DNA of 64,000 nt from Sabethes cyaneus (lineage: Eukaryota > Arthropoda > Insecta > Diptera > Culicidae), in the NCBI RefSeq assembly GCF_943734655.1, contig NC_071353.1, positions 140,963,907 to 141,027,906 on the forward strand. Reading direction: 5' to 3'. Position 1 is the stretch's first letter. Each line of letters begins with the position of its first letter. The position numbers and the translations under genes are program-made. Positions 62,521-64,000 of the stretch are shown piece by piece. The notes beneath the pieces were generated by a model. That model searched no databases. It had not been told where the DNA came from and saw only the letters and a list, made by a program, of their open reading frames with translations.

Positions 62521-63180
62521 TTCATTTGGCCATACAGGCCTTCATGAATTGGATTGGATGGGGAAAAGCCTCCTTGAGATGATCATACATCGACCGCTCT
62601 CAAGCAGGCGTAAAAACCCCATCATCTTTAAATATCAATACATAGTATACGTTTACAGGGCTTACAATACATTTTGGATCCTACACAATTTAACTTACGA
62701 GTACTTTAAACAATTAATAGAAATCTTACGTACTAGGGTAATCTCTTTAAATTATTTTTAAACACATCAATGGACATAGAAAAGTCAAAATGCACGTAGT
62801 ATTTATTGAACACGTCACACATTGCCCTTACAGGCTCGTTTTTGCCGTAATCAGTGCGCTGATATTGCAGTCTTAAGAAATCCCATGACCTAAAGTTTCT
62901 GGATGGAGCGTTGATGTCGATTTTGGAAAGGATAAGAGGAGAGTCAATTTCGCCTATAAGCAGCTTTGCCACAAAAACTGCTCTACATATATCTCTTCTT
63001 TTAGCCAAGGTATTCATGTCAAGCAGGCGGCAGCGCTCAACGTATGGAGGTAATTCCAGAAGGGGTTTCTCCAGGGTAGATTTCTTAACGCGTAGCGCAG
63101 GAAATTTGCTTGAATAGCTTCGATTCTGTTTGACCAAACAGTTGTGTATGGGCTCCAAATGGCAGCTGAGGCTATTGACG
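62521..63180 (-). pseudogene. LINE 3' end (RT C-terminus + 3' UTR), copy H, 5'-truncated
   Basis: On the minus strand 141 codons are open from 63,158 to the stop at 62,733. They include ALRVKKSTLEKPLLELPPYV, RCRLLDMNTLAKRRDICRAV, FVAKLLIGEIDSPLILSKID and QYQRTDYGKNEPVRAMCDVF. This is the C-terminal region of the CR1/Jockey-type LINE family seen as copies A-G. A 210-bp 3' UTR (CATGAAGGCCTGTATGGCC) and a (TAA)n tail follow. The 5' part was never copied or is lost. It is the only copy here with a complete 3' end. Confidence 0.82.
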
Positions 63181-64000
63181 CTATTGAATTGACGAAGTTA
63201 GCTTACTTAACGGGCTTGCTTACAGTTACAGCTAAACCGAAAAAATATAAAACTATTCTAGGTTATCATTTACAACATTGATTCGCATTCGTCAATTTCC
63301 ACGTAATTCAGTGCGACAGGTTGATTTGAAGTATAATTGTGCTGCAACTAACATGGGGACATGTTTAAATATCAATTAGCAAACGTCCTCTGCATCTTAC
63401 TAGTTCGTTTCGACACTCTACTGCTATTTCCATACATGACAGAAATACAATTGAAACTACTTAAAAAATTGCAAGCAAATAACTGACATAAAACAGAAGA
63501 TTAAATGTTTAAAAACTATTCTCGGATAAGACAGTTTGCTGTCAGCAGACAGATGGTTGGTTGATTTTTCTCGCTTTGAGAATTGCTGCGTCACATCACA
63601 TGTACCAATATCCCTTCAGACCTGTTTCCGTGCAAGACAACAGTTCCGAACAAATTCTTGCAGTATTTCAATGCAATCTGGCAAAAGGAAAGGATGACCG
63701 CTCCCTTTTCTATGACGTTACAATTTCAGGACATTAAATTGGACTAGATTCAATGCTTAAAGATGAAATCGGTTGAAGAAAAGGGTTGGCTTCGCACTCT
63801 GGCGTATTTTCCAAGCACAGATATCTAATAGGTATAGGTTTAATAAACGTCGTAAAGAATCTTCGACCTGTTGGGACGGGGGGGTTTTGTTACTTTTTTT
63901 GTAAAAGGAAACTACACCAAACAGAAGGTGTGTTTAACTGTCGACCCTGCCTGTGAAGCATGATAATCACGAAGAAAATGTGTGGAGAAATTTGGCCTTG
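63181..64000. other. No feature recognised
   Basis: AT-rich flank without recognisable genes or repeats. Whatever continues beyond the window edge cannot be judged. Confidence 0.35.

Noticed and set aside
62435..62761. Open frame through the TTA microsatellite as a coding region
   Set aside because: The poly-Tyr translation is the (TAA)n tail and 3' UTR of a minus-strand LINE read backwards.

Overview
The window is nuclear DNA of an insect, almost certainly a culicine (Aedes/Culex-type) mosquito. The evidence is the mix of repeats (RTE-clade and CR1/Jockey-type LINEs, a tRNA-derived SINE with a TTTGC-type tail, Tc1/mariner remnants, many palindromic MITEs), the AT-rich composition, and one host gene of the arthropod beaten-path (Beat) immunoglobulin family. 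Nothing here is bacterial: there are no operons, CRISPR arrays or rRNA genes, and no intact tRNA gene was found.

Host gene. A Beat-like gene lies on the minus strand from about 58,122 to 27,751. Six coding exons could be joined by hand with consensus splice sites and matching phases: 58,064-57,938, 57,021-56,868, 56,620-56,406, 28,580-28,447, 28,329-28,074 and 27,854-27,751. They give a closed 329-residue protein with an N-terminal hydrophobic signal, two Ig domains and a hydrophobic C-terminal tail typical of a GPI-anchor signal. Intron 3 is 27.8 kb and is filled with mobile DNA. Intron 4 is 117 nt, a multiple of three, and has no in-frame stop. An Inr plus DPE-like core promoter sits 58 bp upstream of the ATG.

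Layout. 1-4.7 kb: a Tc1/mariner transposase relic, a TA-flanked 1.4-kb terminal-inverted-repeat element and a palindrome holding an inverted partial copy of it. 4.9-9.9 kb: minus-strand CR1/Jockey-type LINE copies joined head to tail, with ORF1 zinc knuckle, endonuclease and reverse transcriptase, interrupted by a SINE; then an RTE tail. 10.4 kb: a BEL/Pao integrase scrap. 10.7-14.6 kb: mostly repeat-poor sequence. 14.6-18.1 kb: MITE pieces, a diverged repeat pair and a second SINE. 18.7-24.9 kb: three RTE copies, one almost intact (20,042-22,794), and a LINE scrap. 26.1-27.75 kb: repeat-poor sequence, the likely 3' UTR of the Beat gene. 28.6-56.4 kb: intron 3, holding an RTE ORF without endonuclease, LINE fragments, a third SINE, two large foldback elements, another foldback in a T-rich tract, and a 2-kb tandem duplication. 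58.1-64 kb: upstream flank with hairpin MITEs, a hAT-type MITE with perfect 8-bp target duplications, a 140-bp-scale tandem repeat and a LINE 3' end with a (TAA)n tail.

The only gene with a likely organismal function is the Beat-like gene. Everything else recognisable is mobile DNA in several stages of decay and nesting, much of it datable by which element interrupts which. Small non-coding host features cannot be excluded in the repeat-poor blocks.
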